From Streptomyces sp. CB02261 (lineage in GTDB: Bacteria; Actinomycetota; Actinomycetes; Streptomycetales; Streptomycetaceae): a stretch of 64,000 nucleotides of DNA. Numbering within the stretch: the stretch's first letter is position 1; each line of letters starts with the position of its first letter. The position numbers and the translations under genes were made by a program. The notes under the pieces are model-generated. The model was not told the origin of the DNA and ran no database searches. It worked only from the letters and a program-made list of their open reading frames with translations. This document shows, in pieces, positions 17,121 to 25,719 of this stretch. The stretch lies in contig NZ_LIVX01000015.1 of the NCBI RefSeq assembly GCF_001905665.1, positions 62,001 through 126,000 of the forward strand, in the 5' to 3' direction.

Positions 17121-17140
17121 ACAAGTTCGAGCCGTAGACC
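17121..17140 (+). repeat. Copy 3 (20-bp fragment) of the phoP terminal sequence
   Basis: acaagttcgagccgtagacc repeats 16918-16937 and 17092-17111, immediately after copy 2. Confidence 0.9.
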
Positions 17141-17194
17141 TGACCCCGTCGGACCGCAGGTTCCCATCGGACCGTAGGTCCGCGACATGCGCGA

Positions 17195-17227
17195 AAGGGC
17201 GCCCCCCGGTCACCGGGGGGCGCCCTT
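17195..17227. terminator. Bidirectional terminator between phoP and the lipoprotein gene
   Basis: AAGGGCGCCCCCCGGT followed almost at once by its complement ACCGGGGGGCGCCCTT forms a near-perfect 16-bp stem with a one-base loop, so a few central pairs must open. It lies between converging genes (phoP on plus, lipoprotein on minus). Confidence 0.88.
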
Positions 17228-17239
17228 CACGTGGTCACG

Positions 17240-17875
17240 TCAGTGGCCGGCCGAGTCCGAGGACTCGCCGTGCTCGGCGCCGTGCTCCGCCTCGCCGCCG
17301 TGCTCCCCCTCGCCCGAGGGCGTCGCGGAGGCGCTGGGCGTGGCGCCCGGCGGGGCCGGGACGATGGACGGGCCGAAGTCCTTGAAGTAGCTGGACGCCG
17401 GGACGACGAAGGCGCGCAGGCCCACGTCGCCGGTCTTGCTCAGCTTGAAGACGACCTCCTGGGCGTCGCCCTTGCGCGCCGCCTCCGTGCCGTTCTCGAT
17501 GGTGGCGGTGGCGTTGCCCGCGCCGCCGATCACGACCGAGCCCATGGCCGGGACGGTGATCGGGCCGGTGCCCTCGGCCGCCTTCAGCTTCACCGTGGCG
17601 CTGGTGCCCGGCAGGCTGATGGACTCGAGGGTCTGCGCCGTGTCGCCGTTGTTGAAGACGGTGGCCGAGACGACGGCCGGGCCCTTGACACCGGCCTCGG
17701 GCTGGGTGATCACGAGCGCGTTCTGGATCTTGACGTCGTCCACGGTGACGGCGGCGTTGTCCGGCCGGACACCGAGCGTCTGCGCGTCGTTGCCCGCCCC
17801 ACAGGCGGAGAGCGCGGCGATGGAGAACACGAGGGCGGTGGCGGCGAGGGCGCCGCGTCGAAGGCTGCGGCTCAC
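17240..17875 (-). CDS. Exported lipoprotein, DUF461/PCuAC-like copper-chaperone fold, His-rich tail
   Basis: 211 aa. A lipoprotein signal (MSRSLRRGALAATALVFSIA) ends in the lipobox LSAC, Cys at about residue 25. The body (about 30-175) alternates beta-strand-like segments with Asn/Gly turns (VVSATVFNNGDTAQTLESISL), resembling the DUF461/PCuAC family of periplasmic copper chaperones. The MxM metal motif of PCuAC is not obvious. The C-terminal tail has several His (EGEHGGEAEHGAEHGE ending SAGH), plausible for metal binding. GTG start with AGGAG about 11 bases upstream. Converges on phoP across a terminator. Confidence 0.75.
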   Translation of the reverse strand: MSRSLRRGALAATALVFSIAALSACGAGNDAQTLGVRPDNAAVTVDDVKIQNALVITQPEAGVKGPAVVSATVFNNGDTAQTLESISLPGTSATVKLKAAEGTGPITVPAMGSVVIGGAGNATATIENGTEAARKGDAQEVVFKLSKTGDVGLRAFVVPASSYFKDFGPSIVPAPPGATPSASATPSGEGEHGGEAEHGAEHGESSDSAGH

Positions 17876-18540
17876 GGCGGCGGCATCTCCTAGGACGTAC
17901 GGACGGACTTACGGACGGGGTCTTGCGACGGGCTCGGGAGCTGAGGCCCCGACTAAAGGTGCGTCAGCGCGCTTAGGTTACCGAGCCGCACTCTCCGTCC
18001 CGCACCCGACCCGCCCCTAACCGGTCACGGCCCTCCCCGGGGTGCCGGGCGGGGAGCGGTCGCGGGGCCTCCGCCGACCGTCCCGCCCGTCGTCGGAAGT
18101 CAGCCGGTGTGGCCGGATCACGACCCATTGACCTGTTGTTCACATAACCGCCTTGATCAATTCGGGGGCGGCCCCGCATTCCGCGGAGCCGTGCCTCCGA
18201 AAATCCCGGACCCGCGTCGGCTGATCAATTACGGAATCACCCCGCGATGCATCCGTACGGGTGGACGATCCTCGAACGGAGTACGTGAAGAAGCCCACTC
18301 CGAACCAGACAAATCGGGGCATCACCCCTCCTCGACGGACCCCCGGGTAGGTGTAACGTGCGCGTTTCTCTCCGTCCGTGCAGCGGCTCCGACCTGCGAA
18401 TACCGCCTTCCGCAAGCCCTCCGCAGCACGTTCGTGTTGCTGTTGTCAAGCCCCGAGATATGCCCTGACCTGCGAAAACGCCATTCAGAAGAAGCCGTAT
18501 CCGTGTTACCCTGGATAGCCACGGAAGGGGTACCTGTCAC
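17876..18540. other. Long leader region upstream of carD
   Basis: These 665 bp hold no supported gene. GC content falls locally to levels unusual for this window, as expected for promoters. Direct repeats are visible: TGATCAATT at 18154-18162 and 18222-18230 (68 bp apart), and GACCTGCGAA at 18391-18400 and 18467-18476 (76 bp apart). The carD Shine-Dalgarno GGAAGGGG lies just before 18541. No -10/-35 pair could be fixed by eye. Confidence 0.6.
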
Positions 18541-19023
18541 ATGACGTTCAAGGTTGGCGACACCGTGGTCTATCCCCATCACGGGGCCGCGCTGATCGAG
18601 GCCATCGAAACTCGCCAGATCAAAGGCGTGGACAAGACCTACTTGGTGCTCAAGGTCGCGCAGGGCGACCTGACTGTTCGCGTACCGGCGGACAATGCGG
18701 AGTTCGTCGGAGTTCGCGACGTTGTCGGTCAGGATGGGCTGGACCGGGTCTTCGAGGTGCTGCGCGCGCCGTACGCCGAAGAGCCGACGAACTGGTCCCG
18801 TCGCTACAAGGCAAATCTCGAGAAGCTCGCCTCCGGCGATGTCATCAAGGTCGCCGAAGTAGTCCGCGACCTGTGGCGGCGCGAGCGCGAGCGGGGTCTC
18901 TCCGCAGGCGAGAAGCGCATGCTCGCCAAGGCGCGGCAGATCCTGGTCAGCGAGCTCGCGCTCGCGGAGAACACGAACGAGGACAAGGCCGAGGCTCTCC
19001 TCGACGAGGTCCTCGCGTCCTGA
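18541..19023 (+). CDS. carD: CarD family RNA polymerase-binding transcriptional regulator
   Basis: 160 aa. N-terminal RNAP-interacting domain ([38 protein letters not shown]) and C-terminal helical DNA-binding domain ([59 protein letters not shown]). CarD stabilises open complexes at sigma-A/HrdB promoters and is essential in mycobacteria. Length and motifs match. The long 5' region with lower GC and repeated motifs suggests complex regulation. ispD lies downstream, but after 332 bp with a possible terminator, so carD is likely its own transcription unit. Confidence 0.96.
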   Translation: MTFKVGDTVVYPHHGAALIEAIETRQIKGVDKTYLVLKVAQGDLTVRVPADNAEFVGVRDVVGQDGLDRVFEVLRAPYAEEPTNWSRRYKANLEKLASGDVIKVAEVVRDLWRRERERGLSAGEKRMLAKARQILVSELALAENTNEDKAEALLDEVLAS

Positions 19024-19355
19024 GCGTGCTCTGACGACATCCGAGCGCGTTCCCAAGTGAAGCGATGCCGCGGTGCCCGTTGGCGTGCTGTGATCCACAC
19101 AGTGCTGCCGCCGGGCGCTGCGGCATGTCCGCGTACGCATGCGGACGCACGCGCGGCCGCACGCACACGGTCACCTCGCACGTGTGCCCCTGCGCCGAGA
19201 AAGAAACCCCACCCCCTGTAACGTCCGAACCCCTGTGCTCGGGCGGCAACGCCTCGACCGTCGTCACGGAAAGGGCCCGGTCAAGGCGGAGCGTCCGGCA
19301 CGGTTGAGGCCATACCCATGTCGGCCGCGGAAACAAACCTGCCGGAGTGCAACCG
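19024..19355. other. Gap between carD and ispD
   Basis: 332 bp without a gene. The first part folds into a long hairpin (see terminator); the rest contains a CGCACGCGCGGCCGC-type purine/pyrimidine tract around 19140-19165 and should hold the ispD promoter. Confidence 0.6.
19065..19126 (+). terminator. Hairpin after carD
   Basis: ATGCCGCGGTGCCCG (19065-19079) pairs over 15 positions with CGGGCGCTGCGGCAT (19112-19126), using two G-U pairs, and encloses a smaller CTGTG/CACAG hairpin. No U-tract follows. It may be a terminator or a structured RNA. Confidence 0.6.
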
Positions 19356-20105
19356 ATGTCAGACGAAGCGCGTCCTTCTCGTACCGCCGTGGTGATCCCG
19401 GCGGCCGGCCGGGGCGTACGCCTCGGGCCGGGCGCCCCCAAGGCGCTGCGCACACTGAACGGCACCCCCATGCTCATCCACGCCGTCCGCGCGATGGCCG
19501 CCTCCCGCGCGGTCTCGCTCGTCGTCGTGGTCGCCCCGCCCGACGGCGCCGCCGAGGTCAAGAACCTCCTCGACGCCCACGCCCTCCCCGAGCGGACCGA
19601 CTACCTCGTCGTCCCCGGCGGGGAGACCCGCCAGGAGTCCGTGCGCCTCGGGCTCGACGCCCTCCCCGAGGGCATCACCACCGTCCTCGTCCACGACGCG
19701 GCCCGCCCGCTCGTCCCCGTCGACACCGTGGACGCCGTCATCGAGGCCGTACGCGACGGGGCCGTCGCCGTCGTCCCCGCGCTGCCCGTCGCCGACACCG
19801 TCAAGGAGGTCGAACCGGCCACGAAGCCGGGCGACCCCGAGCAGGTCGTCGCCACCCCGATCCGGGCCCGGCTCCGCGCCGTCCAGACCCCGCAGGGCTT
19901 CGACCACGACACGCTCGTCAACGCCCACGCCACCATCGCCCTCACCGGTGAGGGCGCCACCGACGACGCCGGCATGGTCGAGCGGCTCGGCGCGCCCGTC
20001 GTCGTCGTGCCCGGCCACGAAGAGGCCTTCAAGGTCACCCGTCCGCTCGACCTCGTCCTCGCCGAGGCCGTACTCGCCCGCAGGAGGGCCAACGATGGCT
20101 TCTGA
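19356..20105 (+). CDS. ispD: 2-C-methyl-D-erythritol 4-phosphate cytidylyltransferase
   Basis: 249 aa. Third step of the MEP isoprenoid pathway: CTP + MEP to CDP-ME. The CTP-binding signature [21 protein letters not shown], the family motif [14 protein letters not shown], and [19 protein letters not shown] and [11 protein letters not shown] are all present. ATG at 19356 has GGAG 8 bases upstream and is preferred over the GTG at 19347. Its 3' end overlaps ispF by 11 bp, so the pair is translationally coupled, a common arrangement. Confidence 0.97.
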   Translation: MSDEARPSRTAVVIPAAGRGVRLGPGAPKALRTLNGTPMLIHAVRAMAASRAVSLVVVVAPPDGAAEVKNLLDAHALPERTDYLVVPGGETRQESVRLGLDALPEGITTVLVHDAARPLVPVDTVDAVIEAVRDGAVAVVPALPVADTVKEVEPATKPGDPEQVVATPIRARLRAVQTPQGFDHDTLVNAHATIALTGEGATDDAGMVERLGAPVVVVPGHEEAFKVTRPLDLVLAEAVLARRRANDGF

Positions 20106-20622
20106 GCCGACCCCGCAGCCGGTCATCCCCCGTACCGGCATCGGGACCGACGTCCACGCCTTCGAGAAGGGCCGCGAGCTGTGGTGCGCGGGCCTCCTCT
20201 GGGAGGGCGAGGAGTACGGCCTCGCCGGGCACTCCGACGGAGACGTCGCCGCCCACGCCGCCTGCGACGCCCTCTTCTCCGCCGCCGGCGTCGGCGACCT
20301 CGGCGCCCACTTCGGCACCTCACGGCCCGAGTGGTCCGGCGCCTCCGGCGTCACCCTCCTCGCCGAGGCCGCCCGGATCGTCCGCGCCGAGGGGTACGAG
20401 ATCGGCAACATCGCCGTCCAGGTCGTCGGCGTCCGCCCCAAGGTCGGCAAGCGGCGCGACGAGGCGCAGAAGGCGCTGAGCGAGGCGGCCGGCGCGCCGG
20501 TCTCCGTGTCCGGCACCACCACCGACGGGCTCGGGCTCACCGGCCGCGCCGAGGGACTCGCGGCGCTCGCGACCGCCCTCGTCTACTCCGTACGGCAGCA
20601 GGACCCGGACGGCGCCAGGTGA
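20095..20622 (+). CDS. ispF: 2-C-methyl-D-erythritol 2,4-cyclodiphosphate synthase
   Basis: 175 aa. Converts CDP-ME-2-phosphate to MEcPP in the MEP pathway; a zinc enzyme that forms trimers. Zn ligands are in GIGTDVHAF (Asp, His) and the later His of [13 protein letters not shown]; also [17 protein letters not shown] and [22 protein letters not shown]. The ATG overlaps the last 11 bases of ispD. ispE, the intermediate step, is not in this window. Confidence 0.97.
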   Translation: MASEPTPQPVIPRTGIGTDVHAFEKGRELWCAGLLWEGEEYGLAGHSDGDVAAHAACDALFSAAGVGDLGAHFGTSRPEWSGASGVTLLAEAARIVRAEGYEIGNIAVQVVGVRPKVGKRRDEAQKALSEAAGAPVSVSGTTTDGLGLTGRAEGLAALATALVYSVRQQDPDGAR

Positions 20623-20721
20623 GGGAACGGGTGCGGGATTCGTACCGGGACCGGTGAAAAACGTCGGGGGAGAAGGCCGACAGGTATCGGGGCACTACCA
20701 CACGCCCACTACCCTGGAGTG

Positions 20722-22122
20722 GTGACTATTCGCCTGTACGACACCAGCGCCCGGCAGATCCGTGACTTCACCCCGCTCACGCCGGGCTGTGTCTCGATCT
20801 ACCTCTGTGGCGCCACCGTCCAGGCGGCCCCGCACATCGGCCACATCCGGTCGGGGCTGAACTTCGACATCATGCGCCGCTGGTTCGCCTACCGCGGCTA
20901 CGACGTCACGTTCATCCGCAACGTCACCGACATCGACGACAAGATCATCGCCAAGGGCGCGGACCAGGGCCGCCCCTGGTGGTCCATCGGCTACGAGAAC
21001 GAGCGCGCGTTCAACTCCGGTTACGACGCGCTCGGTTGCCTCCCGCCGACGTACGAGCCCCGCGCCACCGGGCACGTCCCCGAGATGATCGAGATGATGC
21101 GCGGTCTCATCGAGCGCGGTCACGCCTACGAGGCCGACGGCAGCGTCTACTTCGACGTGCGGTCCTTCCCGGGCTACCTGGAGCTGTCCAACCAGGACAT
21201 CGACGACCTGCGTCAGCCCGCCGAGGACGGCATCACGGGCAAGCGCGACCCGCGCGACTTCGCGATGTGGAAGGCGACCAAGCCGGGCGAGCCCGACTGG
21301 GAGACCCCGTGGGGGCGCGGCCGGCCCGGCTGGCACCTGGAGTGCTCGGCCATGGCCCACAAGTACCTGGGCTCCGCCTTCGACATCCACGGCGGCGGCC
21401 TCGACCTGATCTTCCCCCACCACGAGAACGAGATCGCCCAGGCCAAGGCCTTCGGCGACGCCTTCGCCTCGTACTGGGTGCACAACGCCTGGGTCACCAT
21501 GGCCGGCGAGAAGATGTCGAAGTCGCTCGGCAACAGCGTGCTGGTGTCGGAGATGGTGAAGAACTGGCGGCCCATCGTCCTCCGCTACTACCTGGGCACC
21601 CCGCACTACCGGTCGATGATCGAGTACAGCGAGGAGTCCCTGCGCGAGGCCGAGTCGGCGTTCGCCCGCATCGAGGGCTTCGTCCAGCGCGCCACCGAGA
21701 AGGCCGGGGCGGCCGTCGCCCCCGCCGCCGAGGTGCCGCCGGCCTTCGCCGAGGCCATGGACGACGACCTGGGCGTGCCGCACGCGCTCGCGATCATCCA
21801 CACCACCGTCCGCCAGGGCAACAGCGCCCTCGCCGCGGACGACAAGGACGAGGCCGTCGCCCGCCTCGCCGAGGTCCGTGCCATGCTCGGCGTCCTCGGC
21901 CTGGACCCGCTCGACCCGCATTGGGCCGAGGAGTCCGGTGGCGGCGAAGAGCTCCACGGCGCCGTCGACACCCTCGTACGGCTCGTGCTCCAGCAGCGCG
22001 AGTCGGCCCGCGAGCGCAAGGACTGGGCGACCGCGGACGCAATCCGCGACCAGCTCAACCAGTCCGGCCTCGCCATCGAGGACAGCCCCGACGGCCCCCG
22101 CTGGACGCTGGGCAACCGTTAG
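20722..22122 (+). CDS. cysS: Cysteinyl-tRNA synthetase
   Basis: 466 aa, class I aminoacyl-tRNA synthetase. HIGH motif as [14 protein letters not shown] as [11 protein letters not shown], catalytic zinc ligands in [23 protein letters not shown] and [11 protein letters not shown], and an anticodon-binding helical C-terminus. This is the protein-synthesis enzyme, not the mycothiol ligase MshC, which is shorter. Two adjacent GTG codons (20719 and 20722) could start it; the second gives the usual [17 protein letters not shown] at 20716-20719 is too close to be an optimal Shine-Dalgarno. Followed 80 bp later by rlmB. Confidence 0.96.
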   Translation: MTIRLYDTSARQIRDFTPLTPGCVSIYLCGATVQAAPHIGHIRSGLNFDIMRRWFAYRGYDVTFIRNVTDIDDKIIAKGADQGRPWWSIGYENERAFNSGYDALGCLPPTYEPRATGHVPEMIEMMRGLIERGHAYEADGSVYFDVRSFPGYLELSNQDIDDLRQPAEDGITGKRDPRDFAMWKATKPGEPDWETPWGRGRPGWHLECSAMAHKYLGSAFDIHGGGLDLIFPHHENEIAQAKAFGDAFASYWVHNAWVTMAGEKMSKSLGNSVLVSEMVKNWRPIVLRYYLGTPHYRSMIEYSEESLREAESAFARIEGFVQRATEKAGAAVAPAAEVPPAFAEAMDDDLGVPHALAIIHTTVRQGNSALAADDKDEAVARLAEVRAMLGVLGLDPLDPHWAEESGGGEELHGAVDTLVRLVLQQRESARERKDWATADAIRDQLNQSGLAIEDSPDGPRWTLGNR

Positions 22123-22127
22123 AAGAC

Positions 22128-22153
22128 GTGCCGCTCGGGCCCCCGGGCGGCAC
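22128..22153 (+). terminator. Possible weak hairpin between cysS and rlmB
   Basis: GTGCCGCTCGGG and CCCGGGCGGCAC can pair over 12 positions, one being G-U, with only two loop bases, so some pairs must open. It may attenuate rather than stop transcription into rlmB. Confidence 0.45.
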
Positions 22154-22202
22154 ACTTCACTTACAGACTTATGTACGCAGGCATCAGAGGAAACAGGTAG
22201 TC

Positions 22203-23162
22203 ATGGCCGGGAACAGCCAGCGCAGGAACCGTCGCACGTCGAACAAGAAGGGTGCGACGGTCGGCAGCGGTGGCCAGCGGCGCAAGGGCCTCGAAGGCAA
22301 GGGCCCGACGCCCAAGGCCGAGAACCGCAAGGGCCACAAGGCGTTCCGCGTCTCCAACGCGATGGCCCGGCAGGCGTCCAAGCGCAAGCCCGTCGCCCGC
22401 CGCGGCGGCAAGGGCCTGTCCGAGATGGTCGTCGGCCGCAACCCGGTCTTCGAGGCCCTGCGCGACGGCGTGCCCGCCTCGACGCTGTACGTGCAGCAGT
22501 TCATCGACAACGACGAGCGTGTGCGCGAGGCCCTGAACCTCGCCACCGGCCGCGGCAACATCAACATCATGGAGGCGCCGCGCCCCGAGCTCGACCGGAT
22601 GACGAACGGCCTGAACCACCAGGGTCTCGTCCTCCAGGTGCCGCCGTACGAGTACGCGCACCCCGAGGACCTCGTCACGGCCGCGTTCGACGACCACGAC
22701 GACCCGCTGATCGTCGCCCTCGACGGCGTCACCGACCCGCGCAACCTCGGTGCGGTCGTCCGCTCCGTCTCCGCCTTCGGCGGCCACGGCGTCGTCGTCC
22801 CCGAGCGCCGTGCCGCCGGCATGACCGCCGGTGCGTGGAAGACCTCGGCCGGCACCGCCGCCCGTACCCCGGTCGCCCGCGCCACCAACCTGACGCGCTG
22901 CCTGGAGCAGTACCAGAAGGCCGGCGTCACGGTCGTCGGCCTCGCCGCCGACGGTGACCGCGAGGTCCACGAGCTGGAGGAGCTGGGCGGCCCGGTCGTC
23001 ATCGTCGTCGGCTCCGAGGGCAAGGGCCTCTCCCGCCTCGTCGGCGAGACCTGCGACTTCCTCGTCCGCATCCCCATGCCGGGCGGCGCCGAGTCGCTCA
23101 ACGCCGGTGTCGCCGCCGGCGTCGTGCTCTACGAGGCGGCCCGCCGCCGGATGGCCCGCTGA
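22203..23162 (+). CDS. rlmB: 23S rRNA (guanosine-2'-O)-methyltransferase RlmB (SpoU/TrmH family)
   Basis: 319 aa. A very basic N-terminal extension ([20 protein letters not shown] to about residue 70) precedes the substrate-binding domain ([20 protein letters not shown]) and the SPOUT catalytic domain with the three SpoU motifs: [38 protein letters not shown], and [22 protein letters not shown]. It methylates a P-site-region guanosine of 23S rRNA (G2251 in E. coli numbering). Some Streptomyces paralogues give thiostrepton resistance by modifying A1067, but those are a different subgroup. Confidence 0.92.
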   Translation: MAGNSQRRNRRTSNKKGATVGSGGQRRKGLEGKGPTPKAENRKGHKAFRVSNAMARQASKRKPVARRGGKGLSEMVVGRNPVFEALRDGVPASTLYVQQFIDNDERVREALNLATGRGNINIMEAPRPELDRMTNGLNHQGLVLQVPPYEYAHPEDLVTAAFDDHDDPLIVALDGVTDPRNLGAVVRSVSAFGGHGVVVPERRAAGMTAGAWKTSAGTAARTPVARATNLTRCLEQYQKAGVTVVGLAADGDREVHELEELGGPVVIVVGSEGKGLSRLVGETCDFLVRIPMPGGAESLNAGVAAGVVLYEAARRRMAR

Positions 23163-23271
23163 CGCCGGAGCCCTACGCCTCGCCGGACCCCGCCGGTCCG
23201 GACCCCGGCCCGTCCGGCACCCGTCGGACCTCGTCGGACCCCTCCGGTCCGGCACCCGCCGGTCCCGCCGT

Positions 23272-23317
23272 ACCCGTGCCCGCCTCAGGCCGTCAGGCCT
23301 GCCAGGCGGGCACGGGT
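23272..23317. terminator. Bidirectional terminator between rlmB and the Nudix gene
   Basis: ACCCGTGCCCGCCT (23272-23285) and AGGCGGGCACGGGT (23304-23317) form a perfect 14-bp stem whose loop holds a smaller AGGCC/GGCCT-like stem. It overlaps the last codons of the minus-strand Nudix gene. Confidence 0.8.
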
Positions 23318-23917
23318 CATGGCGGCGATGGTGAAACCGTCCGTGATGCGCCCGTCGGCGATCATGGACTCGGCCTCCGCGAAGGGCAGCGTCATCGAGC
23401 CGCGGATGCCCTCGCCGGTCTCCAGGCTCCCCACCGCGTCGATCCGGGCGGCGAACAGCAGCACGAGGTCGGCGCTCACTCCCGAATCGGGATGCAGGGA
23501 GCCGAGCGGCAGCAGCTCCCGCACCCGCGCCCCGATCTCCTCCGCCAGCTCCTTCGCCGCGTTCGCCTCGCCCGTGAGCCGCGCCGTGCCGAAACCGCGG
23601 GGGATCTCCCAGTGCCAGGACCGCGTGGCGTGCCGGTAGTGCTCGATCAGCACCATCCGGTCGCCCAGGAGCGGCAGGATCACGCATCCCGGCGCGGCGG
23701 TCGCGCTCACCGAGCGCGTGTACGTACCGGTGCGGCCGTCGGGGAAGCGCACCGCGTCCCGTACGAGCAGCACGTACGGGTCCTGGTACACCACCCCGCC
23801 GGCGGCCTCGACGGCGGCCGGGTCCGTCAGGATCTCGATCCCGCCCGGCTCGTTGCGGAACAGCTCCGGCCGCTCGCTACGCAGCACGTCGTACCGCCCC
23901 ACCGGATCCCCGGTCAT
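23285..23917 (-). CDS. Nudix hydrolase (ADP-ribose pyrophosphatase-like)
   Basis: 210 aa. The Nudix box is readable as GFGTARLTGEANAAKELAEEIGA, with the catalytic EExG glutamates conserved, although the usual Arg of the REUxEE core is Lys. Upstream strands include VILPLLGDRMVLIEHYRHATRSWHWEIPRG, the typical Nudix lead-in seen in ADP-sugar pyrophosphatases. Likely a housekeeping NDP-sugar hydrolase; substrate not provable. The gene ends inside a bidirectional terminator shared with rlmB and lies 44 bp after the minus-strand unknown gene, so the two may be co-transcribed. Confidence 0.85.
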   Translation of the reverse strand: MTGDPVGRYDVLRSERPELFRNEPGGIEILTDPAAVEAAGGVVYQDPYVLLVRDAVRFPDGRTGTYTRSVSATAAPGCVILPLLGDRMVLIEHYRHATRSWHWEIPRGFGTARLTGEANAAKELAEEIGARVRELLPLGSLHPDSGVSADLVLLFAARIDAVGSLETGEGIRGSMTLPFAEAESMIADGRITDGFTIAAMTRARLAGLTA

Positions 23918-23961
23918 GGTTCTCCCTCTCAGGCCCGGCGGGCCGCGCCGCCGGGTGCGTA

Positions 23962-25551
23962 CTAGTCGTTCCGTGCCTGCTGGTCGGCCTGACCGCCCCG
24001 GCGCGGAGCCTCCCGGGCGTCGACGGAGGACAGACCGGACGCGGCCAGGATGGTCTGCCAGTCCCTCTTCAGGTTGCCCAGCCGGAGCGTCGGCAATGTC
24101 AGCGAGTGCCCGAGGCCCGAGCGGCGGTCCCGGGCGCCCCGGTCCCAGAACTCCAGCCGTACGGTCAGCGCCCCGCCCACGGCCGTCAGCGCCTGGATCG
24201 CCGCCGTGGACACGGACAACGGCTCCCCGCTCACGACCTGGAGCGCAGCGGCTCCCGACTGCAGCACGAGGACCGTGGTGATGTCCCGGGCGAAGCCCTC
24301 ACCCGAGCGGCTGGACCGGCGCGCCGTCCTCAGCATGCGGGCGTGGTCCCGGGCGATCGTGGCCGTGCGCTCGGAGAACTCGTCCGGATCGGGGATGCGT
24401 CCGCCCCGGAAGCTGTCGTGGAGGAACGCCTCCAACGACCCCACGTACGTGTTCCACTCGCCGGTCTCGCGCAGGGCGATGATGTCGGCGAGCGACAGCG
24501 CCGCGTACGAGTTGGGGCCGTCGACCGCCCGGTGCAGGGAGTCGGCGACCAGGTTCCGGATCAGCAGGCCGACCGCCTCCGGGTCCTGCTCCCGGGCGTG
24601 CGGCGAGACGTCCTCCTGGAGCGTGCGGCGCGGGGGAGAGCCCGGCGGCGTCAGCGCCACGAGTCCGCTCGCGTCGGCCAGGCCCAGGCTGTACATGAGG
24701 TCGATCAGCTGCTTCGTCGGCACGATCTCGTCGCCGTCCCGCAGCAGGCACTGGTGCGGATCGGTGCCGGGGCGGGTGAGGAACTCCTGGTAGACCGCGT
24801 TCCGGGCGATGTTGGTCGTGTGGTCCTGCGCACCCGCCCAGGTGTAGATGGACTGCAGGATGCCGCTGCCCATCGAGGTGGCCAGCTCCACCGGGATCCC
24901 GAGGTCCTTCGCGAGCTCCTGGGGGTTCAGCCACCTCAGCCCGGGAAGCTGCCGCGTGAAGCGCTGGCCGATGCGCTCGGCGACCGCCCGGTTCCCCTGC
25001 TCGTCCCAGTCCAGGCGTACGAAACCCGGGTCCGACTCCTCCGTGATCAGCCGCCGCCAGGCACGTCCGGCGACCGCGTCGTGCGCGAAGGCGAAGTCCT
25101 CGGTGCCGTCCCGCTCCGTGAGCAGGTACGGGACGATCGCCCGGTCGTTCAGGAGCCGCGCGAACGCGTTGCGGTCGGCCGCCTCGGCCTGCGGGACGAA
25201 GTTCGCGTACAGGGCCTCGTTGTTGACGAAGAAGGCCCGGTTGACCACCAGGGTCCCGCTGTTGACCAGTGAGCGGCGCAGCTCCGCGGAGGCGGCGGCG
25301 ACCACCCCGGGCGCCTTGCGCGGGGCGTTCGCGTCCTGCCGCCCCCCGGCCAGCTCGGACGGCAGCCACTGGTTGTCGAGGGCCTGGGCCACGACCGGGT
25401 AGTGGTCCAGGTCCGAGAAGACGAGCTGGTTGTCCCGCCGTGCCGGCTCCGGGGCGGGTACCGCCGGTCGCGGTTCCCGCTGCCGCGGGATCTGCTCCTG
25501 GGCCGCCGGACCGGTGTGACCGTCCGGGCCGGGCTGAACAGGGTGGGCCAT
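23962..25551 (-). CDS. Unrecognised 529-aa soluble protein
   Basis: I do not recognise this family. The N-terminal about 50 residues are Pro/Gln/Arg-rich and probably disordered; the rest is a mixed alpha/beta, Leu/Asp/Arg-rich globular region without transmembrane helices or a signal peptide. Noticeable segments are VVNRAFFVNNEALYANFVPQ, WLNPQELAKDLGIPVELATS, IYTWAGAQDHTTNIARNAVY and SYAALSLADIIALRETGEW, suggesting an all-helical core. ATG at 25551 is chosen for the GGGGAG 7 bases upstream; a longer frame reaches 25617. It is divergent from the DoxX gene (168-bp gap). Codon use is typical for the chromosome, so it need not be recently acquired. Confidence 0.75.
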   Translation of the reverse strand: MAHPVQPGPDGHTGPAAQEQIPRQREPRPAVPAPEPARRDNQLVFSDLDHYPVVAQALDNQWLPSELAGGRQDANAPRKAPGVVAAASAELRRSLVNSGTLVVNRAFFVNNEALYANFVPQAEAADRNAFARLLNDRAIVPYLLTERDGTEDFAFAHDAVAGRAWRRLITEESDPGFVRLDWDEQGNRAVAERIGQRFTRQLPGLRWLNPQELAKDLGIPVELATSMGSGILQSIYTWAGAQDHTTNIARNAVYQEFLTRPGTDPHQCLLRDGDEIVPTKQLIDLMYSLGLADASGLVALTPPGSPPRRTLQEDVSPHAREQDPEAVGLLIRNLVADSLHRAVDGPNSYAALSLADIIALRETGEWNTYVGSLEAFLHDSFRGGRIPDPDEFSERTATIARDHARMLRTARRSSRSGEGFARDITTVLVLQSGAAALQVVSGEPLSVSTAAIQALTAVGGALTVRLEFWDRGARDRRSGLGHSLTLPTLRLGNLKRDWQTILAASGLSSVDAREAPRRGGQADQQARND

Positions 25552-25719
25552 GGTGTCGCTCCCCTCGACTCGCATCGCGCGGACCTCAAAGTAAACTGAC
25601 GCCCCGCCAGCGAACAACAGTTCCCGGTCCGCCGGGCCTTCCGGCGCCGTTGATCTTGACGGGTCTCGGACATTTGCGAGCCGTCAAGGCAGTGTCCTAA
25701 ACCCAGATCACTCGGTTAG

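Larger units (their letters stand above)
16935..17239. other. Gap between phoP and the lipoprotein gene
   Basis: These 305 bp hold duplicated fragments of the phoP 3' end, a GGACCG-rich spacer and, at the far end, a bidirectional terminator. The duplicated piece is open in the phoP frame sense but has no start or Shine-Dalgarno, so no gene is called. Confidence 0.8.

Noticed and set aside
23962-25551. Heme peroxidase assignment for the 529-aa protein
   Set aside because: Considered from some local similarity in style, but none of the peroxidase signature motifs (distal His-Arg pair, proximal His) could be located.
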